The notes under the pieces were generated by a model, which made no database searches, was not told the origin of the DNA, and was given only the letters and a program-made list of their open reading frames with translations. The position numbers were made by a program, and so were the translations under genes. From Staphylococcus pasteuri (GTDB lineage Bacteria; Bacillota; Bacilli; Staphylococcales; Staphylococcaceae), in assembly GCF_003970495.1 (NCBI RefSeq), contig NZ_RXWW01000040.1, forward strand, positions 16,611 through 80,610: a DNA stretch of 64,000 nucleotides, given 5' to 3'. Shown piece after piece: positions 59,930-64,000 of this stretch. Every line of letters starts with the position of its first letter. The stretch's first letter is position 1.

Positions 59930-61369
59930 ATGAGTCAACTTATGTCAGAATATAAAGCACAAAGTCAACAAATTCCAAAAGAAACGATGCATGCAGAATG
60001 GGCTATTGCTATAGGTGCTATCGCTCCAATGTTAGATTCAACGATGATCAACATTGGTATCAAACAATTAAACCAAACCTTTCATACTAGTATTGATGTT
60101 GTTCAATGGGGAATTACAGGATATATTCTAGCTTTAGCTATTGCTATTCCATTCTCTGGTTGGTTAATGAATCAATTCAATAGTAAAAAAGTATTTATAA
60201 TAGCAATGTCATTATTCGGTTTAACTTCATTAATGGTTGGACTTAGTAATTCTGTTAACGTATTTATTCTATTTAGAATTGTTCAAGGTTTTAGCGCAGG
60301 TGTTATCACTTCTCTTATGTTTACTTTATTAGTTAAGACTGCAGGTCAAGAACATATAGGTAAGGTAATGGCTATTGTAAGCACCCCAATGATCTTTGGA
60401 CCTATATTAGGACCTACATTAGGTGGTTTTATTATTCACTTTGCATCTTGGAGATGGATGTTTTTTATTAATATATTAGTAACTGTTATTTCGGTACCAC
60501 TTATGATGAAATACGTACCATCTTTTAAACCATTTAACAAAGATAAATCGTTAGACGCTATAGGAATTGCTATGTTAGGAATTATTAGTACAAGTTTAAT
60601 ATATGGTATCACCGAAGCAGGAGATAAAGGTACATTTTTGGATCCTTTAGCAGTCTTTTGTATAACTGTAGGTGTGATATTTATTGTTGGTTATGTCATT
60701 TATAATTTAAGAAATCAATTTAATACGATATTACCTATTAACTTATTTAAAAGTAAAACTTACTCAGCTTCAATGTTAGGATTACTTTTGGCTAATATAG
60801 GTATTATGGGACCAATGGTTATACTGCCGTTATTCTTTCAATCTTTTAAACATTATTCTGCAATCGAAGCAGCTTTAGCATTAATACCTCAAGGGGTAGG
60901 GATGTTGATCACACGTCCATATATAGGTAAATATATTGATAGAATAGGTGCAAAATACGTTATTATGATAAGTATTGTGATTGCTATTATCGGCACTTTA
61001 CCATTAGCTTTTGTAGATCAACATACATCTATCTGGTGGATATCTCTAATATTATTTATTCGAGGATGTAGCGTGGGTGGTATAAATCTTGGATTGATGG
61101 CAGATGCATATAAAGGTGTGTCAGAATCACAATTATCAGAGGCTGGTGTTGGCATCAACATGATAGAGAATGTTGGTGCTAGTTTTGGAACAGCCATTAT
61201 CGCTACTGTAGTCGCTTCTAACATTTCAAAATCTGCTATGCATGATGTTATCAGTAAGCAATTAACAGGATTTCATGAAGGATTTGTGGTTTCTGTGATA
61301 GCTATTTTATTTATATTAATTCCAGCGTTATTTTTAACTAAAAATAAACAAGGTATTGATGAATCTTAA
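59930..61369 (+). CDS. MFS drug exporter, DHA2 (EmrB/QacA) family
   Basis: About 479 residues with roughly fourteen transmembrane segments. It has the DHA2 features APMLDSTMINIGIKQL in TM1, VVQWGITGYILALA in TM2 and GPILGPTLGGFI for motif C in TM5. It exports drugs or other lipophilic compounds with proton exchange. I chose ATG 59930, the first start after the predicted transcript start; neither it nor ATG 59942 has a good ribosome site, so the leader is very short and the exact start is uncertain. The frame reaches further upstream only through the operator region. Confidence 0.82.
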   Translation: MSQLMSEYKAQSQQIPKETMHAEWAIAIGAIAPMLDSTMINIGIKQLNQTFHTSIDVVQWGITGYILALAIAIPFSGWLMNQFNSKKVFIIAMSLFGLTSLMVGLSNSVNVFILFRIVQGFSAGVITSLMFTLLVKTAGQEHIGKVMAIVSTPMIFGPILGPTLGGFIIHFASWRWMFFINILVTVISVPLMMKYVPSFKPFNKDKSLDAIGIAMLGIISTSLIYGITEAGDKGTFLDPLAVFCITVGVIFIVGYVIYNLRNQFNTILPINLFKSKTYSASMLGLLLANIGIMGPMVILPLFFQSFKHYSAIEAALALIPQGVGMLITRPYIGKYIDRIGAKYVIMISIVIAIIGTLPLAFVDQHTSIWWISLILFIRGCSVGGINLGLMADAYKGVSESQLSEAGVGINMIENVGASFGTAIIATVVASNISKSAMHDVISKQLTGFHEGFVVSVIAILFILIPALFLTKNKQGIDES

Positions 61370-61392
61370 TTTCATCAATACCTTGTTTTACT
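61346..61392. terminator. Bidirectional terminator overlapping the pump gene end
   Basis: Perfect 18-bp stem formed by the last codons of the pump gene and the following bases (61346-61363 with 61371-61388), loop including the TAA stop, then TTTTA. It also serves the convergent htrA. Confidence 0.87.
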
Positions 61393-61393
61393 A

Positions 61394-62650
61394 TCATTGT
61401 GCAAATTGACTTTGTCTTTCTGAAGATGACTGTGTAGATGTTTGTGTTTGTTTTTTTAATTTAACATCAATACTTTTAGTTTTAGCATCTCGGATAACTG
61501 TTAATTTAATATGCTCTCCGGGTTTCTTATGTTCATATAAATAAGTTCTTAGATCAGTATCTTCTTTAACAGTTTTATTATCAACTTTTGTTATAATATC
61601 ACCTTTTTTAAGGTTACTATCATGACTCACTTTAGCAACATAAATACCAGATTGACTATCGGTATTCATTTCTTTTCTGTATGATTCAGGGATATCTTGT
61701 AAATTGATTAATCCTATACCAATAGATGGACGTTCGATTTTCCCATGCTTAACTAATTGCTCAATTGTAACTTTTACTTCATTACTAGGAATAGCAAATC
61801 CAATTCCTTCGACTTGTTCAGATGCAATTTTCATTGAGTTGATACCAACTAAATTACCATTAATATCTACAAGTGCACCACCAGAATTACCTGGGTTGAT
61901 CGCTGCATCAGTTTGAAGTACATTTACTTTTGTATTGCCACCAGTCGTATTAGCATCAATTGTGCGTTCATTTGCAGAAATAATACCAGATGTGACTGAA
62001 TTTGCAAATTCTAAACCGAGTGGGTTACCCATTGCAAACACGCTATCTCCTGTTTGAACTTTTGATGAATTTGCAAAATCGATTGATTTGATACCTTTAG
62101 TATTATCTATTTTTAATACAGCAATGTCTGTAACAGCATCTTTGCCGACAAGTTTAGCTTTAACTTGTTTTGAATTGTGTAATTGTACTTTTATCTCAGA
62201 TGCACCATCAATAACATGGTTATTTGTTACGATATAAGCAGAACCGTCACTAATTTGATAAATAACACCTGAACCTATACCAGCTTCTTCTGGTTTAGAA
62301 GTTTTTCCTTTTAATAAATCATCAAGGTTATTTGATTTTTGCATATTAATAACTCCAACAATAGCTGGAGAAACATCTTTAATCATCTCATGGACAGAAT
62401 CATATTTATCACTTTTTCCATCTAATTGATTACCGCCTTTACTATTTGACGCTTCATTAACCGTTGCACCATCATGATTTAATACAGTTTGATTAAGTAT
62501 CTTACCAATTTCAAGAACGAGTAAGGCACCAATAATACCTGCAATTAATGCAACTAAAATGGTTTTAAACCACGGAAACTTAGGTTTATTATATCGAGAT
62601 GGTTGTTGTTGAGAATCATAAGATTGATTCGATTGTGTATAATCTGACAT
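61394..62650 (-). CDS. htrA: HtrA/DegP-like membrane serine protease
   Basis: 418 residues: a Gln/Ser-rich cytoplasmic start, one transmembrane anchor (28-50), a trypsin-like domain with triad His145 (NNHVIDG), Asp175 (TDIAVLK) and Ser256 (GNSGGAL), and a C-terminal PDZ domain (about 310-400). Surface quality-control protease for misfolded exported proteins, linked to stress resistance and virulence in S. aureus. GGAGGT precedes ATG 62650. Its position after tyrS matches S. aureus, which has two htrA genes; which one this matches I cannot fully settle. Confidence 0.9.
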   Translation of the reverse strand: MSDYTQSNQSYDSQQQPSRYNKPKFPWFKTILVALIAGIIGALLVLEIGKILNQTVLNHDGATVNEASNSKGGNQLDGKSDKYDSVHEMIKDVSPAIVGVINMQKSNNLDDLLKGKTSKPEEAGIGSGVIYQISDGSAYIVTNNHVIDGASEIKVQLHNSKQVKAKLVGKDAVTDIAVLKIDNTKGIKSIDFANSSKVQTGDSVFAMGNPLGLEFANSVTSGIISANERTIDANTTGGNTKVNVLQTDAAINPGNSGGALVDINGNLVGINSMKIASEQVEGIGFAIPSNEVKVTIEQLVKHGKIERPSIGIGLINLQDIPESYRKEMNTDSQSGIYVAKVSHDSNLKKGDIITKVDNKTVKEDTDLRTYLYEHKKPGEHIKLTVIRDAKTKSIDVKLKKQTQTSTQSSSERQSQFAQ

Positions 62651-62821
62651 ATTTGACCTCCAATTTTAATAATCTCTACTCTTAATTATGTAATTTTTTT
62701 CACAAAAACGCTAGTCTTCTGCTATCAGACTTTAGACTTATTTAGAAGTTATCTTGTTCATATTGCAGGTAAATGATAAAATCTATATGTTAAATAGAAA
62801 ACTATATAAGTAGGTGTAACG

Positions 62822-63439
62822 ATGTATAAAGTGATAAGTAGTATTTTATATTTTATTTTAGTTAAATTAGGCAAATCACTATTTGTTATTGGTAAAGAAA
62901 ACATTCCCAAAGACAATAATTATGTTGTGACTTGTACACATGAAAGTTATAACGAGGTTATAATGTTAGGTATGGCAATTTATCCAAATCAAATTAACTA
63001 TATGGCTAAGAAAGAATTATTTAGTAATAAATGGGGCGGGAAATTCCTGAGCTCATTAAATGCGTTTCCTGTTGATAGAGAAAACCCAGGTCCAAGTACA
63101 TTGAAACGACCAATTAAATTACTAAAAGAAAATAAAACTGTAGGCATATTCCCAACAGGTCATAGAACATCAATGGAAGGTGCACCATTAAAAAGAGGTG
63201 CAGCTACAATAGCTATGTTAGGTAAAGCACCTATTTTACCAGCTGCATATGTAGGACCTAAAGCATTACATGGATTAGTGACTGGGCAAGCTTTACTTAA
63301 ATTTGGAGAGCCAATTGATACAAGTGATATTCCTAAAGAGTTAAAGAGAAATGAAAAAGTAGAATATTTAACTAAAGAAATTGAACGTAGAACAACTGCG
63401 CTTCAAAAAGAATTAAATGAAATAGCTAAAAATTTATAG
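62822..63439 (+). CDS. plsC: 1-acylglycerol-3-phosphate O-acyltransferase family (PlsC-like)
   Basis: 205 residues of the glycerolipid acyltransferase family, attaching a fatty acid to lysophosphatidic acid at the membrane. The catalytic block is HESYNE (40-45), that is HX4E rather than the usual HX4D, followed by FPVDREN and the substrate-binding FPTGHRT where FPEGTRS is common. An N-terminal hydrophobic segment lies at 5-25. TAGGTG precedes the ATG. An S. aureus homologue with the same HESYNE sits next to htrA, as I recall. Confidence 0.85.
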   Translation: MYKVISSILYFILVKLGKSLFVIGKENIPKDNNYVVTCTHESYNEVIMLGMAIYPNQINYMAKKELFSNKWGGKFLSSLNAFPVDRENPGPSTLKRPIKLLKENKTVGIFPTGHRTSMEGAPLKRGAATIAMLGKAPILPAAYVGPKALHGLVTGQALLKFGEPIDTSDIPKELKRNEKVEYLTKEIERRTTALQKELNEIAKNL

Positions 63440-63448
63440 TAAAACAAT

Positions 63449-63500
63449 AAAGGTTGGATAATGATTCAAGTATGAATAAATCATTATCCAACCTTTTAAT
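63449..63500. terminator. Terminator after the plsC-like gene
   Basis: 18-bp stem AAAGGTTGGATAATGATT with AATCATTATCCAACCTTT, 12-base loop, then T-rich sequence. It can also act for the convergent lipoprotein gene. Confidence 0.9.
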
Positions 63501-63551
63501 TTTCAGTGATATTAATAAAATAAATAAGTACTAACAATTGTAAAACTAAAC

Positions 63552-63875
63552 TTATTGTTTAATTTTCTCGAATTTATCTTCACTGTCTGGTTTGTCATTA
63601 GGTGAATCTAAGGCATAGATTGCTTTCTTTCCTACTTTTAAATAGCCTGTTTCACCACTTAGATTAATCTTAGCTAAATGTTTATGTTCTTTATCATCTT
63701 TAATAGACCCTTCAAGTGACATACCACCACTAGTGACTTTGAGTGATTCACCTTTAATCGTAATGATGTCTCCATCACTATTTTGCCATTTTCCTTCAGC
63801 TTGTTTAGTAGGGCTACTAGAACATGCTACTAATAATATACTTAAAATTGAAATTAAAACTAAAAACTTTTTCAC
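63552..63875 (-). CDS. Small lipoprotein of unknown function
   Basis: 107 residues with a type II signal peptide: Lys-Lys start, hydrophobic run and lipobox LVAC with the lipidated Cys18. The rest is a small beta-rich domain (GKWQNSDGDIITIKG) like those that follow lipoprotein signals in other Firmicutes. GGAGGAT lies before the ATG. Function not known. The bases 63876-64000 are AT-rich with -10-like hexamers and presumably hold its promoter. Confidence 0.82.
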   Translation of the reverse strand: MKKFLVLISILSILLVACSSSPTKQAEGKWQNSDGDIITIKGESLKVTSGGMSLEGSIKDDKEHKHLAKINLSGETGYLKVGKKAIYALDSPNDKPDSEDKFEKIKQ

Positions 63876-64000
63876 GTTGCACCATCCTCCTTAAATATTG
63901 ACTTTATTTTATCAAACAAACAAAAAGTTGTGTATAATACATTTTGTATAATTTATTTTAAATGAATTAATATAAAGTTAAATATTAAGCTATTTATAGA

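Overview
The window is an AT-rich, gene-dense stretch of a Staphylococcus chromosome. Protein sequences and gene order match what I remember of the S. aureus region from the riboflavin operon through rot, leuS, sasC, murJ, murC, aroA, ccpA, acsA, fhs, tyrS and htrA. Three things set it apart from S. aureus as I remember it: a second giant surface-protein gene beside sasC, scdA lying beside trmB, and many residue differences. It is most likely a non-aureus staphylococcus. I cannot name the species from sequence alone. No tRNA or rRNA gene, insertion sequence, prophage or CRISPR array was seen.

Layout. Positions 1-4.8 kb hold the end of a flavoprotein gene and the FMN-riboswitch-controlled ribD-ribE-ribBA-ribH operon. 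From 4.8 to 10.5 kb come proline dehydrogenase, a lysophospholipase-like protein, the virulence regulator Rot, a tRNA-modification pair (ytqA, ytqB/mnmM) and an MFS transporter. From 10.5 to 13.6 kb lie T-box-controlled leuS and a rhodanese. From 13.9 to 25.5 kb two adjacent genes encode LPXTG surface proteins of about 1,900 residues built mainly from DUF1542 repeats: a SasC homologue and a repeat-only paralogue. From 25.6 to 34.2 kb are an HI0933-type flavoprotein, murJ, an rRNA pseudouridine synthase, pepV-dat, ytmP and trmB. From 34.4 to 37.6 kb is a small variable stretch: scdA with an unusual methyltransferase, a lactonase-like hydrolase and small membrane proteins. From 37.6 to 48.1 kb runs the ytpP-ytpQ-ytpR-sftA-murC-ytxG-ytxH block that is also syntenic in Bacillus. 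From 48.4 to 56.5 kb is a carbon-metabolism section: aroA, ccpA, acuC, acuA, acsA, fhs. The end holds a monofunctional glycosyltransferase, T-box-controlled tyrS, a MarR/efflux pair, an HtrA-like protease, an acyltransferase and a lipoprotein.

How the parts connect. CcpA is encoded here, and good matches to its cre operator lie upstream of putA, acsA and fhs and inside acuA, so proline, acetate and one-carbon metabolism are probably under local catabolite control. AcuA and AcuC acetylate and deacetylate acetyl-CoA synthetase, yet acsA carries an in-frame amber stop at codon 36. Two tRNA-synthetase genes use T-box attenuation and the rib operon uses an FMN riboswitch.

The most interesting points are the acsA nonsense codon, the tandem giant adhesin genes with a conserved upstream block, a possible unannotated small RNA between dat and ytmP, the scdA-methyltransferase pair with an apparent frameshift and a Fur-like palindrome, two MarR-type operators 31 bp apart around the efflux-pump promoter, and a lysophospholipase-like protein lacking the nucleophile serine.
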